This document shows, piece after piece, positions 8,319 through 17,118 of a DNA stretch of 64,000 nt. The notes under the pieces were generated by a model that saw only the letters and a program-made list of their open reading frames with translations, searched no databases and was not told the DNA's origin. A program made the position numbers and the translations under genes. The stretch's first letter is position 1; every line of letters begins with the position of its first letter. This DNA comes from DASXHD01 sp038239005 (GTDB lineage: Bacteria > Myxococcota_A > Polyangia > Polyangiales > Polyangiaceae), in contig JBBSFE010000002.1 in assembly GCA_038239005.1 (NCBI GenBank), positions 62,001 through 126,000 on the forward strand, written 5' to 3'.

Positions 8319-9220
8319 GGCTTCGAGCTTACACTCGTGACGCTCGCGAGTAGCTGCTGTGCTTCAGTGCACTCGTCCACGTATCGAGCTGCTGCCCCGC
8401 CTTTGCAGACCATTTTTTGGAACGCCATCAAGTTGGCGAGTGCTTCCGTTTTTCGCGGCGGCTTCGCGCTGGCGAGGAGGGCGCCGAGGTTGAAGTACGC
8501 GATCTGCTCGCCGCGCTCGTTGCATGTCCCACATGCGTCTTTCGCTTCTTGGTAACGCGCGATGGCTTCCGGCAATGCCTTGCGTTCCTCGGCGAGCGAG
8601 CCTGCGAGCGTCGCGAGGGTGAAGTGCGCATGCGCGCTCGGGTTCCAGGTCAGCGCTTCACGCAAGACCACGCCCGCCTGATCACCGTAACCGAGACGGC
8701 GATACAAATCGGCGAGGGCCTCGTACGCATCGGTGCGCGACGGCGCTGTGCGAATCGCGCGTGTGTAGTGATCGAGCGCGCCTTGCTCGTCGTGCATGTG
8801 CTCGAGCGTCGTTGCGAGATCGTAGTGAGCGTCTGCGAGGCCCGGGTCGAGGCGCACCGCGTTCTCGAGCGCGACCTTCGCTTCGGGCCAAGCAAGGTCG
8901 CGTGCGAGCGCGTACCCATTGAGCGAGTGATACGTCGCGTAAGTGGGCGCAAGCGTGGCCGCGGTCGATGCGGCGCGCGCTGCGCTCTTCCACTGTTCCT
9001 TTTTCACGTACGCGCGCGCGAGCTTGTAGAAAATCCGCGCGTTCGATGGGTCGATCTTCGTCGCGCTCGAAAGGCGCTCGATGGCCGCGTCCACGTTCGT
9101 TGCCATGATTACGTCGGCTTCGTTCGCGAGGTTGATGGCGTCGACGTTCGGGCACGACGACGCGGGTAGGGCGTGCGAAAGCGCAGCACACACGACCAAC
9201 GCGCCGAGAGCGAGCCTCAT
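8315..9220 (-). CDS. Secreted TPR protein
   Basis: The start at ATG 9218-9220 gives a signal peptide, MRLALGALVVCAALSHALPAS, while upstream in-frame extensions do not. The 301-residue protein has about six tetratricopeptide repeats. Recognisable repeat cores are ARIFYKLARAYVKKEQW, ATYHSLNGYALARDLAW, ADAHYDLATTLEHMHDE and TDAYEALADLYRRLGY. TPR arrays mediate protein-protein contact, here in the periplasm. It overlaps the downstream lipoprotein by four bases, so both may act together. It is divergent from the lipoprotein gene at 9243. Confidence 0.85.
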   Translation of the reverse strand: MRLALGALVVCAALSHALPASSCPNVDAINLANEADVIMATNVDAAIERLSSATKIDPSNARIFYKLARAYVKKEQWKSAARAASTAATLAPTYATYHSLNGYALARDLAWPEAKVALENAVRLDPGLADAHYDLATTLEHMHDEQGALDHYTRAIRTAPSRTDAYEALADLYRRLGYGDQAGVVLREALTWNPSAHAHFTLATLAGSLAEERKALPEAIARYQEAKDACGTCNERGEQIAYFNLGALLASAKPPRKTEALANLMAFQKMVCKGGAAARYVDECTEAQQLLASVTSVSSKP

Positions 9221-9242
9221 CGCGTCATGATACCGTCGGAGC

Positions 9243-9986
9243 ATGCGCACGACTACCGTGCTCGTCGTCCTCGCGGCGTGTGGTGGTGACCGCGCGCCGT
9301 CGAACGTCGCCACAGTTGCGAGCGTGACGCCGAGCGCATCGGCATCGAGCGTTTGTGGCGACACCGCGCCAATGGATTCGTATCAACCCGCGGCCGCATG
9401 GTCGGGCCGCGTCGCGAACATTTCCGATCCGCCAACACTTCCCACGAGCGCGCTTCGTTCAGGCAGCTCGTACACGGTCTACGGTGCGCTTCGTGCACTC
9501 CACGGAATCGAGGCGAACGTCGAGCTCGAGCACGACATCGAGATCGTTGGCTTCATCGTCGACACGAACCTCGCGCGTGCACCGAAGTGCGTTCTCCATC
9601 ACACGGGCGTTGCTTCCCCTGCGGGCTGCGTGTCCGAAATCCCCACGTTCACGATCGCCGACGCGCGCCTTGCGGCCGACACTGCGCCACGCATTCGCGT
9701 GATGGGTTGGGCCTCGAACTTTCCCAACGTCTACGAGGCATACTTGAAGGACCGCGCGCACGACGCGACCGCACGGCTCGACGAAATGTGGGCGCGCGAG
9801 ATCCCGGTTCCGCTACCTGCGGTCGGCGCGAAGGTGAAAATCACAGGACACTACGGCGCACTCTTCGCACTTTCGAGCGCCGGCCTCACGGCGGATCCGC
9901 GAAACGGAATCATGACGGCGAAGCACAGCGAAACCCTCGAGCCCTCTACGACGCTCGCAAGCTTTCCGCAGCTCACCAAGCGCTGA
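9243..9986 (+). CDS. Hypothetical lipoprotein
   Basis: The 247-residue protein has a very short signal peptide, MRTTTVLVVLAAC (Cys 13), and then a Ser/Ala/Val-rich linker. A folded part of about 200 residues follows, with two Cys that may pair (KCVLHH and AGCVSE). I recognise no domain. The 3' end overlaps the end of the convergent Cys-rich lipoprotein gene by 14 bases. Confidence 0.75.
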   Translation: MRTTTVLVVLAACGGDRAPSNVATVASVTPSASASSVCGDTAPMDSYQPAAAWSGRVANISDPPTLPTSALRSGSSYTVYGALRALHGIEANVELEHDIEIVGFIVDTNLARAPKCVLHHTGVASPAGCVSEIPTFTIADARLAADTAPRIRVMGWASNFPNVYEAYLKDRAHDATARLDEMWAREIPVPLPAVGAKVKITGHYGALFALSSAGLTADPRNGIMTAKHSETLEPSTTLASFPQLTKR

Positions 9987-11145
9987 CGCCGACGACCATG
10001 GTGTCGGGGCCCGTGCCGCTGATGTTGCAACAGAGATCCGTGCCGGCGCCCGCCGAGAGCTGCACGGTGACTTTCGAGCAGCTCACGGGCGTGAACGACG
10101 TGTTGCAGGTGTTCGTCATCGCCGTGCCGATGCACGTCTTTCCGACCGTGTTGATGTTGCCGACCGTCACGCCGTCGCAAAGGATGTCGAACGCGCCTTG
10201 GCACACCGTCGAAGTGCCGTATGTGGTGACGCCGACGTGGCCGACACATGCCGTCGTGCCGCTGCATACGAAGTTCTCGCCGACGTTCTGGTAGTTGACG
10301 CCGTTCGTGGAGCTGAACGTGTAGGTATCCGTGCCGCACGGGTTGCCCTTCCAGCAACCGGTGACGGTGCTCGACGAGAGCGTGTTGAACGCCTGGCGCG
10401 TTCCGCTCGGCACGCAGCCTTTCGAGCACTTGCCCGCGCTGCAGTAAGGCGTTCCGCCGCTGCACACGTTGCCGCACGACCCGCAGTTGCTTGGGTCGGT
10501 GAGGACGGCGACGCACGAGCTTCCGCACCACTCGGTGCCTTGCGCGCAGCAGTTGCCTTTGTCGCACCACTCATCTGCGGCGCACGCGGTGGTGCAGGCC
10601 CCACAGTGATCGTGATGATTTTGCGGGTCGTAGCAAATGCTGTCTGCGCATTTCGTCATGCCGCCGGGGCACGCGATGTTGCACGTGCTCGCTTCGCACT
10701 CCGCGGTGCCGAGGCTCCACCCGGGACCGCCGTCGTAGCCGCCGTCGAAGGAAACACCTGCGTCGGGGTTGCTCGTGCCGAGCGGAAGCGCGCCGGCATC
10801 GGCGAGCTTGCATGCGTTCGTGCATTGGCCGCAGTGGAGCGCGTCGGAGGTGAGGTTCACGCAAAGGACGCCCGCGTCACCGGTGCACTTCGTAGTGGGT
10901 GAGTCGCATTGGGATTTGCATGCCGAGCTCGAGCAAACTTCGCCTGACGAGCATGCGTGCGAGCAAAGCCCGCAGTGTTGTGGATCGTTCGTCGTATCGA
11001 ACTGACACGTCGAGCCCTCGCCGAGCGTTCCGTCCGTGCTTGCGTCGTCGGTGCCGCCTTCCACGATGGCGCGAGCACACGCGCCTACGACGGCAACCAC
11101 GATGAACGCTGCCGCGACCAAGCTTTTACGGATCACCGCGGACAT
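9973..11145 (-). CDS. Cys-rich lipoprotein with repeated CGxC motifs
   Basis: The start is ATG 11143-11145, which gives MSAVIRKSLVAAAFIVVAVVGAC (Cys 23) and 390 residues. The first 250 residues contain repeated units of the form H-C-G-x-C-x-x-x-C, for example DPQHCGLCSHAC, ALHCGQCTNAC, HHDHCGACTTAC and PSNCGSCGNVC. These repeats are a hallmark of Polyangiales surface proteins. The C-terminal 130 residues form a beta-rich domain with several more Cys and many Asn/Thr. It is likely surface-exposed and disulphide-bonded. The ligand is unknown. Confidence 0.85.
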   Translation of the reverse strand: MSAVIRKSLVAAAFIVVAVVGACARAIVEGGTDDASTDGTLGEGSTCQFDTTNDPQHCGLCSHACSSGEVCSSSACKSQCDSPTTKCTGDAGVLCVNLTSDALHCGQCTNACKLADAGALPLGTSNPDAGVSFDGGYDGGPGWSLGTAECEASTCNIACPGGMTKCADSICYDPQNHHDHCGACTTACAADEWCDKGNCCAQGTEWCGSSCVAVLTDPSNCGSCGNVCSGGTPYCSAGKCSKGCVPSGTRQAFNTLSSSTVTGCWKGNPCGTDTYTFSSTNGVNYQNVGENFVCSGTTACVGHVGVTTYGTSTVCQGAFDILCDGVTVGNINTVGKTCIGTAMTNTCNTSFTPVSCSKVTVQLSAGAGTDLCCNISGTGPDTMVVGVSAW

Positions 11146-11240
11146 TTCATCATCGACACCTCGGGAACGCAAGCGCGCTCCGAATTCACGGCGCTGCGCG
11201 CTCCAAGCGATCGGGACGCGCCTGGCGTACTATCGGCTCG

Positions 11241-11852
11241 ATGGTCCGGCCGTCCGCTATCGTCCTCGCGCTCGTTGCAGCGACGCCGATTGTCGTCGTT
11301 GCGTGCAACAAGACGGAGCCCGCAGGGGCCGCGGCCGATCCGTCGGGGAGCGTGAGCGTAAGCGTCAGCGTGAGCGTGAGCGTGAGCGTCAGCGTCAGCG
11401 TCAGCGTAAGCGGGAGCGTAAGCGGGAGCGGGAGCGTAAGCGGGAGCGGGAGCGGGAGCGGGAGCGGGAGCGGGAGCGGGAGCGGGAGCGGGAGCGGAAC
11501 CGGGGGCGGGGGCGGCGAGGCGGCGGCGCCTGCGACCAGCGTGGCCGTTGATTGCGATCGGCTGTTCAAGTCCATGCAGGTCGGCGCGGAAGCCGCACTT
11601 CGTAAATTTTCGGCGTGTGCGGTCGACGCTGATTGCGTCGCGGTGCCGGGGCGTGTTTGTTTTGGCTCGTGCGACACGGCCATCAACAAATCCGGCGTGA
11701 GCGAGCATCAGCGCGCCATGAAAGCGGCGCAGCCCGTGTGTGACCAATTCATGAACGGGCCATGCATGCGCTCGTATCCCGTCGCCGTACCCACGTGCCC
11801 CATGATCGTGCCGACCTGCGACCATGGCGCTTGCAAAGGGAAGTGGCGCTGA
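11241..11852 (+). CDS. Lipoprotein with a VS/SG dipeptide-repeat linker
   Basis: The signal peptide is MVRPSAIVLALVAATPIVVVAC (Cys 22). Residues 36 to 86 are an uninterrupted run of Val-Ser and then Ser-Gly dipeptides, encoded by a hexanucleotide tract. The C-terminal domain of about 110 residues has ten Cys (for example DADCVAVPGRVCFGSCD and PTCPMIVPTCDHGAC). This architecture, a lipid anchor plus a flexible spacer plus a disulphide-rich head, fits a surface protein held away from the membrane. The function of the head is unknown. The stop is one base upstream of the PilZ gene start. Confidence 0.85.
   Translation: MVRPSAIVLALVAATPIVVVACNKTEPAGAAADPSGSVSVSVSVSVSVSVSVSVSVSGSVSGSGSVSGSGSGSGSGSGSGSGSGSGTGGGGGEAAAPATSVAVDCDRLFKSMQVGAEAALRKFSACAVDADCVAVPGRVCFGSCDTAINKSGVSEHQRAMKAAQPVCDQFMNGPCMRSYPVAVPTCPMIVPTCDHGACKGKWR
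11347..11497 (+). repeat. Hexanucleotide tandem repeat, AGCGTS/AGCGGG
   Basis: About 25 copies of a six-base unit are present. They begin as AGCGTG, AGCGTC or AGCGTA (Ser-Val) and end as AGCGGG (Ser-Gly). The unit preserves the frame, so slippage changes linker length without loss of the protein. The two halves differ by base substitution rather than by unit length. Confidence 0.95.
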
Positions 11853-11853
11853 G

Positions 11854-12813
11854 ATGGACGAACGGCGGGCACATGCGCGCAAGCGAATCTCGACATCGGT
11901 TGCGTTCCGCGAACCCGGCGGTGCGCTTCTGCGTGGTTGGCTGCGAGACATCAGCCGCGGTGGATGCTTCATCGCGTCGCCGTCGCACCTGACGTTCGGC
12001 GAGACCGTCGAAGTCGAGATGCGCCTCGCGGGCATCTACGCGCAGATCAAAGGAACGGCCACGGTCGTTTGGGTGCGCGAAAAGAGCGAGCGCGATCTGC
12101 CCGCCGGGATGGGGATTCGATTCACCGAGCTGCCCGAGTCGACACGCGCGGCAATCGACGCGCTCAGCGGATCGGGCGCGCGGCTTTCGCGACCGCAAAC
12201 GATGATTGGTGTCGCCCCGGCGCCCGCCACCTCGTCGCCTTCTTTTTCGCCGGACGTCGCGCTCGCAGACCTCGCGAAGACGGACGAGACGAAGACGGAG
12301 ACGGAGACGGAGACGAAGGCGGAGGCGGAGACGGAGACGGAGACGGAGGCGGAGGCAGAGACGGAGGCGGAAATCGAGGAGGTCAAGACGGACGTCGCGC
12401 TCGAGCCCGTCGTCCCAATGGTGGCTCCGCCCGAGCCAATCGTGGTTTTGCCGACGCGTTCGGATGACCAGCGGAAGAAGCGCTGGATCATCGCGGCGGG
12501 AGCCGGGGTCGTCGCCGCGGGTGTCGTCGTTGCTGCGGTCGTTGGGCTCACGCACCACGAGACCGCCGTCGTCGGCGGCGATGTGGTCGTCGTCGATGTC
12601 GTCGCCGCGGTCGATGCCGAGGAGCCTCGCGTCCCCGATGCAACCGTGATCGAGCCGCCGATTGACGCGAGCTTCGCGGCTCCCATCGTCGATGCGAGCA
12701 TCGGCGACGCGCGCGTGCGGGACGGCGGCCGCGACGGCGGGCGAGACGGCGGGCGCCACGACGGCGGTCGCCGCGACGGAGGACGCGATGGCGGCAAGAA
12801 ACCCAAGCACTAG
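11854..12813 (+). CDS. PilZ-domain single-pass membrane protein
   Basis: The start ATG 11854 follows the previous TGA by one base, and a start 30 bases upstream is possible. The N-terminal 100 residues are a PilZ domain: RRAHARKR (residues 4-11) supplies the arginine motif and DISRGG (32-37) the (D/N)xSxxG motif for cyclic di-GMP. Then comes a Glu-Thr/Glu-Ala dipeptide run from a hexanucleotide tract. A membrane helix (WIIAAGAGVVAAGVVVAAVVGL) follows, and the tail ends in six DGGR-like repeats. The PilZ domain should be cytosolic and the repeat tail periplasmic. It is probably cotranscribed with the flanking genes. Confidence 0.85.
   Translation: MDERRAHARKRISTSVAFREPGGALLRGWLRDISRGGCFIASPSHLTFGETVEVEMRLAGIYAQIKGTATVVWVREKSERDLPAGMGIRFTELPESTRAAIDALSGSGARLSRPQTMIGVAPAPATSSPSFSPDVALADLAKTDETKTETETETKAEAETETETEAEAETEAEIEEVKTDVALEPVVPMVAPPEPIVVLPTRSDDQRKKRWIIAAGAGVVAAGVVVAAVVGLTHHETAVVGGDVVVVDVVAAVDAEEPRVPDATVIEPPIDASFAAPIVDASIGDARVRDGGRDGGRDGGRHDGGRRDGGRDGGKKPKH
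12284..12371 (+). repeat. Hexanucleotide tandem repeat, GAGACG/GAGGCG
   Basis: About 14 units of GAGACG, GAAGACG-like or GAGGCG encode a Glu-Thr and Glu-Ala linker between the PilZ domain and the membrane helix. The repeat is distinct in sequence from the one in the preceding gene. Confidence 0.9.
12721..12797 (+). repeat. 12- to 15-bp imperfect repeats encoding DGGR
   Basis: Six imperfect copies of GACGGCGGNCGC encode Asp-Gly-Gly-Arg units at the C-terminus of the PilZ protein. Confidence 0.85.
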
Positions 12814-12822
12814 GCCTGCGTG

Positions 12823-14706
12823 ATGGCGGACCTGCTGGGTTGGATCACTCTCGCGGTCCTCACGTTTTTCGCTGCTGCTGCGGCGCTTGCGATCGCGCTT
12901 CGAAGCGAGCCATCGGGACGTGCGGAATTGGGAATCGTAGCGTCCGCCGCATTTTTCGGGCTGATCGCAACGCCCGTGCTCGTGCTCGGTTACACGAATC
13001 TACTCACGGCTACGCGTCTCGCCATCGTCGCTTGTGTTTGGTTTTTGGGCGTCTTCGCGCTCGCAAGCCGAGGTCGACCGCCGACGAAATGGCTTCGCGA
13101 GATCGGTCACGCGGCCGCGAGCCTGATGACGCTGCCGCTCGAAGCGCTCGAGGAAGCCGTGCGCGCGCGGAGCGTCGTTACCATCGGCATGATGTGGACG
13201 GCGGGTGTGCTCACGCTCGCGTTCGTGCTGACCGTGTTCGTGCCGAACGCGACATGGGACGGCTTTCTCTACCACGAGCCGATCATGGGCTTTGCGATCC
13301 AGAATCACGGCTTCAAGGTGGTCGACCTCCAAATGGGTCAAGCCGTTCAAGCGACGAACGGCTATCCGCGCCTGTGCGAATCGATGTCGATTTGGTTGGT
13401 TATCTTCACCGACAAGACACTCATCGAGCTACCGAACGAGCTTGCCGCGCCCGCGATGATGCTCGTGGCCTATGCACTTGCGAGACGCTTCGGCGATCGT
13501 CTCACGGCGGCAGCGTGGGCGTGCGTGCTCATGCTGATGCCGCAATCGTGGGCCGAGCTCTGCCAGACCTACATCGACATCGAAGTTGCATTCTTCACGC
13601 TCGTCGCCATTTATTTTGCAACGCGTCCGCAATTCCGCGTGCGCGACGCGCTGCTCGCAACGCTCGGTATGCTCCTCGCGCTCGGGTCGAAGAGCTCGGC
13701 GCTGACGACCGTGCCGCCACTCGCGCTCATCGCATACGCGCGCCTCGCCGTGCATCATGGTCGCTCACGCAAGCTCGCGACGTTGTCGACGATCGCATGT
13801 GGCAGCGCACTTCTCGCCGCCGTCGCATCGATCGTGCCACTGCGAAATTGGAGCGCGTTTCGCAATCCGCTTTGGCCCGTGTCGTTCGAGAGTGCCGTGC
13901 TCGGCGTTCATTGGCATGGCCTCATCACCCTTCGAGAGCTCACCTCGTCGGTGTCGCTCGCGGACGAGCTGAAGATCGTGTACGGCGTGCCGATGATGGG
14001 CCTCGGCGATGTCATCGCGCGTGGCTACGGATACGCGCTCGCGTGGGTCGTGGGTCCGCTCGCTCTCGTGGGTGTCGTGCTGGGCGCCATCGCATCGATT
14101 CGAGCTGCCCAGCTACGCCTGCTGCTACTCGCGACGGTCGCATGCGTGTTCACGGCACCGAGCCTTGGTGGTCACAATGCGCGCTACGATATTCACATCG
14201 TCGCATGTCTCTTGGCGGTCGTTACGTGGCTGCTATCACGCGCCCGCTGGAAGACCGTACGCGTGCAAGCGCTTGCGAGCGCCATGGTGCTCTCGATGGT
14301 TCCGTTTTCGTGGATGGGAGGCTTCGGTTGGTATTGGGTCTCGACCAAACACCCCGAGGACGTGCTTCGACACCCACTCGAATCACGCGTAGCGCTCGCG
14401 CGGCCCGAGTTCGACGCCATCGCACAAGCGCGCGAAAGAGAGATCGGCGCGGGCGACGTCGTTGTCTTCGACGAAAAGGTCGACTTCATCGGCGCGCTGT
14501 GGAACTTCCACTTTTCGAACACGGTGGAATACGTCCCCTTCGTTTCGCGGAAATCGTTCGCCGCCGAGCTCGCGCGGAGGAAGCCGAAGTGGGTCGCGAT
14601 CGGTGACTCCGACGAAGCCAAGAGCGTCCTCGAGAGCGAAGCGTGGGAATACGTAGGCCCAATCGCGCCGACGACATATCCGGTGTACCGCAGGCGACGA
14701 CCGTAA
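12823..14706 (+). CDS. Polytopic membrane protein, GT-C glycosyltransferase-like
   Basis: The product is about 627 residues from ATG 12823, with a GTG one codon upstream also possible. The protein has roughly twelve hydrophobic segments. An acidic loop after the third or fourth helix (NATWDGFLYHEPIMGF) contains Asp and Glu, as expected for the first loop of GT-C enzymes, which transfer sugars from lipid carriers at the periplasmic face. The last 100 residues are soluble and alpha/beta (VVVFDEKVDFIGALWNFHFSN). The assignment rests on topology only, and a transporter or flippase is the alternative. It starts ten bases after the PilZ gene, so cyclic di-GMP control of export or glycosylation is an inference. 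Confidence 0.7.
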   Translation: MADLLGWITLAVLTFFAAAAALAIALRSEPSGRAELGIVASAAFFGLIATPVLVLGYTNLLTATRLAIVACVWFLGVFALASRGRPPTKWLREIGHAAASLMTLPLEALEEAVRARSVVTIGMMWTAGVLTLAFVLTVFVPNATWDGFLYHEPIMGFAIQNHGFKVVDLQMGQAVQATNGYPRLCESMSIWLVIFTDKTLIELPNELAAPAMMLVAYALARRFGDRLTAAAWACVLMLMPQSWAELCQTYIDIEVAFFTLVAIYFATRPQFRVRDALLATLGMLLALGSKSSALTTVPPLALIAYARLAVHHGRSRKLATLSTIACGSALLAAVASIVPLRNWSAFRNPLWPVSFESAVLGVHWHGLITLRELTSSVSLADELKIVYGVPMMGLGDVIARGYGYALAWVVGPLALVGVVLGAIASIRAAQLRLLLLATVACVFTAPSLGGHNARYDIHIVACLLAVVTWLLSRARWKTVRVQALASAMVLSMVPFSWMGGFGWYWVSTKHPEDVLRHPLESRVALARPEFDAIAQAREREIGAGDVVVFDEKVDFIGALWNFHFSNTVEYVPFVSRKSFAAELARRKPKWVAIGDSDEAKSVLESEAWEYVGPIAPTTYPVYRRRRP

Positions 14707-14727
14707 GCAGGCTATGATTGGGTCGCG

Positions 14728-15306
14728 ATGCCGATGCCTGCGTTCTTGCTCCCGCTCGAGCGGCTTCTTCGGCGATCGTCCGAGCCGCAATCACGCACCG
14801 GCGAGCTCGTCACGTTGCGTGCGCGTTTTCGTGCGCAGCCGAGCGCACGAGGCGCGGGGGATGACGCGGTAGAGAGCGCAAGGCGTTTGCGCGCGCTTCG
14901 CGTCGAAATGTCAGCCGCATTCGAGAACGTCGAGGCTTGCAGTGGGTGCGCCAAGGGGCGTTCGGAGCCACACGGGCATTGGCGCGGCGGCGCATGCTGC
15001 GGCAGTCGCACGCTCGATCTGTTTTCGCCCGCTGAGGTCGCGTCGCTCAAGCTCGCGGGAATTTCGCCCGCCGATCTCGAGCCGCCACGAGGTGATCACG
15101 CGGGCTGCGCGTTCCGCGGCGAAAGTGGCTGCTCGCTCTCGGCGGAGCACCGGCCGAACATTTGCGTGCGGTATGTGTGCCTCGAGCTTCGCGCCGAAAT
15201 TCGCGACAAGCCGGAATGGCGCCGCATCTCCGAGCTCGGCGCGTCTCTGCGCGACGAATTCACACACTTCGAATCGCTTCGCGCGATAGTCAAGTGTTGG
15301 CTTTAG
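14728..15306 (+). CDS. YkgJ-like zinc/iron-chelating Cys-cluster protein
   Basis: The 192-residue protein has Cys groupings typical of the YkgJ/CxxCxxCC family. These are CSGCAKG, GGACCGS, GCAF, GCSLSAEHRPNICVRYVC. Such proteins are predicted to bind zinc or iron, and their roles are largely unknown. The N-terminal 60 residues are basic and may be helical. It follows the GT-C-like gene by 21 bases on the same strand. ATG at 14734 is an alternative start. Confidence 0.75.
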   Translation: MPMPAFLLPLERLLRRSSEPQSRTGELVTLRARFRAQPSARGAGDDAVESARRLRALRVEMSAAFENVEACSGCAKGRSEPHGHWRGGACCGSRTLDLFSPAEVASLKLAGISPADLEPPRGDHAGCAFRGESGCSLSAEHRPNICVRYVCLELRAEIRDKPEWRRISELGASLRDEFTHFESLRAIVKCWL

Positions 15307-15313
15307 TATTCTC

Positions 15314-15583
15314 CTAGAGACCCTTACGCACGGCGAAATCAACGCCGATTTCGCAGCCGGTCTCCGTCGAGATGCGACATCCGTGGAACGACTCGCCGCT
15401 GTCGGTCGTGAGCGCGAAAAGTCGTGAGCTGTAACCAGCGCCACCGAGTGCGGCGTGCAACCGCTCGGGCGATGCGTCGTCGTCGAACTTGAAGCGCAGC
15501 ATGTAGGTCGTCGGGATGAAATCGCTCACCTCGAACTCGTTTGGGGCGGAGTGAGGGGCTTCGGACCGGATCGAGATGCGCAT
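15314..15583 (-). CDS. Conserved-looking 89-residue protein
   Basis: A good Shine-Dalgarno, GAGGG, precedes ATG 15581-15583 and overlaps the stop of the GH130 gene, so the two form an operon. The protein has no signal peptide or helix long enough for a membrane. Its middle reads FIPTTYMLRFKFDDDASPERLHAALGGAGYSS, suggesting a small alpha/beta fold. I recognise no family. It converges with the YkgJ-like gene at a gap of seven bases. Confidence 0.65.
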   Translation of the reverse strand: MRISIRSEAPHSAPNEFEVSDFIPTTYMLRFKFDDDASPERLHAALGGAGYSSRLFALTTDSGESFHGCRISTETGCEIGVDFAVRKGL

Positions 15584-15593
15584 GGTGATTCCC

Positions 15594-17081
15594 TCAGCTT
15601 AGCGCTTTCCGATTTAGGCGCCCCAAAAGCGCGGAGAGCGACACCGTTGCAATGCTCGTGTGCGTATCGGAGACAGCGTACGGAATCACGAGCGTCCCGC
15701 CATGAAGCATCGGGCCGCACGAGTAGACGACATTGGGCACGTAGCCATCGCGCTCGTCCGGGTTGGGTGCGAGAAGCGGTTCGTTGAGCTCGCCGATCAC
15801 CTTCGATGGGTCTTCCAGATCGAGAAGCAGCGCGCCAATTCGATATTGCCGCATCGGCCCGACGCCGTGCGTGAGCAGGAGCCAACCTTCGGGCGTTTCG
15901 ACCGGCGAGCCGCAGTTGCCGACTTGCACGAACTCCCACGAGTGCGTCGGGCTGTAAATGAGCGTGGACTCGTTCCAGAAGTGCACGTTGTCGGAGCGGA
16001 GCAAGAAAATATTTTCGCCGTCGAGACGCGACGCCATCACGTATTCGTTGCCGACTTTGCGCGGGAAGAGCGCCATCCCTTTGTTCTGCACGCAGCGCCC
16101 GTTGAGGGTGTTCATCTTGAAGTGACGAAAGTCGGAGGTCTTGATGAACTGCGGCAAGATGCGGAAGCCGTTGTACGCCGTGTACGTCGCGTAATAGACG
16201 ACGCGCCCATCGGGGTAGGTGAAGCGCACGAAGCGGGCGTCTTCGATGCCGCGGCTTTCGTTTTCGGTGACCGGAAAAATCACGCGCTCCGAGATCTCGA
16301 TGTCGGGCGAAAACTCGAGTTGGTAGTTGGACCGCGCAAGCCACAGCATGTTTTCGGCGAGCTCTTTGTAGAGCGTGTGGCCCTCTCGTGGGCGATTGCG
16401 ATCGATTGCATCTTTCAAGTCGAGCATCGTGAATTGATCGTCGAGCATGTTCACGATGGCGTCGGTGATGGGCGTGTGCGCTTTCATCTCCGCGATCTTC
16501 GCGACGTACGCGGCTTTGTCGTAGAGGACATCGTTCACGGGACGCGCGGTCGACGCGAAGCGCGGCGTCGGATCGAGCACCATGCGCGTCGCGCCGTCCA
16601 CTTCGTCGACGATGCCGGTGCGAAATTCGATCGACGAGATGTGGCCCTCGCCGCAAGCGCGAAGGCTCACGATGAAACGCGTCGCGCCGTGCGGGACGCC
16701 TGTTTGGTCCGGATGCTCGACCATCGACGGATTGAAGAGCGCGACCGACTCGAGCGAATACTCGCTCGTGAAATACGCGCCCGCGAGCAATCGTCGATCG
16801 TCGGCGAGCTCGACATGCTCGCCGGCCAGCGCGGCTGCCGCGGAATAATTTTGCCGAAAAATGCCCCGGATGTCTCGATGCCGAAGGCGGTAGTCGGCGA
16901 TGACCGTTGCGAGCTCATGGGTGACGTCGTCGCTCGAAAGGCCGCCGATACGCCCGAAAATTTCTCGGATGCGCTCCGCCCCGCCCGGGATGAAGGGGCG
17001 GGCAATGACGCGCTTCGAATCAGCGACGAGGCGAAGCGGCAAGCGTGTGACGAGCGGCTTCGAGTCGTTCGAGTCGTTCAT
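15594..17081 (-). CDS. Glycoside hydrolase family 130 (glycoside phosphorylase-like)
   Basis: The product is 495 residues from ATG 17079-17081. The five-bladed beta-propeller signature of GH130 is visible in ALFNPSMVEH, RFIVSLRACGEGHISSIEFRTG, FPRKVGNEYVMASR, NCGSPVETPEGWLLLTHGVG and VPNVVYSCGPMLHGG. Known GH130 enzymes phosphorolyse or hydrolyse beta-mannosides such as mannosyl-glucose and mannooligosaccharides. The N-terminal 130 residues are an extension of the long subgroup. No signal peptide is present, so it should act in the cytoplasm. The substrate cannot be read from sequence alone. It is divergent from the peroxiredoxin gene, with 37 bases between the two starts. Confidence 0.85.
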   Translation of the reverse strand: MNDSNDSKPLVTRLPLRLVADSKRVIARPFIPGGAERIREIFGRIGGLSSDDVTHELATVIADYRLRHRDIRGIFRQNYSAAAALAGEHVELADDRRLLAGAYFTSEYSLESVALFNPSMVEHPDQTGVPHGATRFIVSLRACGEGHISSIEFRTGIVDEVDGATRMVLDPTPRFASTARPVNDVLYDKAAYVAKIAEMKAHTPITDAIVNMLDDQFTMLDLKDAIDRNRPREGHTLYKELAENMLWLARSNYQLEFSPDIEISERVIFPVTENESRGIEDARFVRFTYPDGRVVYYATYTAYNGFRILPQFIKTSDFRHFKMNTLNGRCVQNKGMALFPRKVGNEYVMASRLDGENIFLLRSDNVHFWNESTLIYSPTHSWEFVQVGNCGSPVETPEGWLLLTHGVGPMRQYRIGALLLDLEDPSKVIGELNEPLLAPNPDERDGYVPNVVYSCGPMLHGGTLVIPYAVSDTHTSIATVSLSALLGRLNRKALS

Positions 17082-17118
17082 GTTTGAAGTCGAGCCTATC
17101 AAAGGTAGAACGGTGCGT

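Noticed and set aside
11347..11497. Tandem repeats considered as a CRISPR array
   Set aside because: The units are six bases with no spacers, and they are inside a coding frame.
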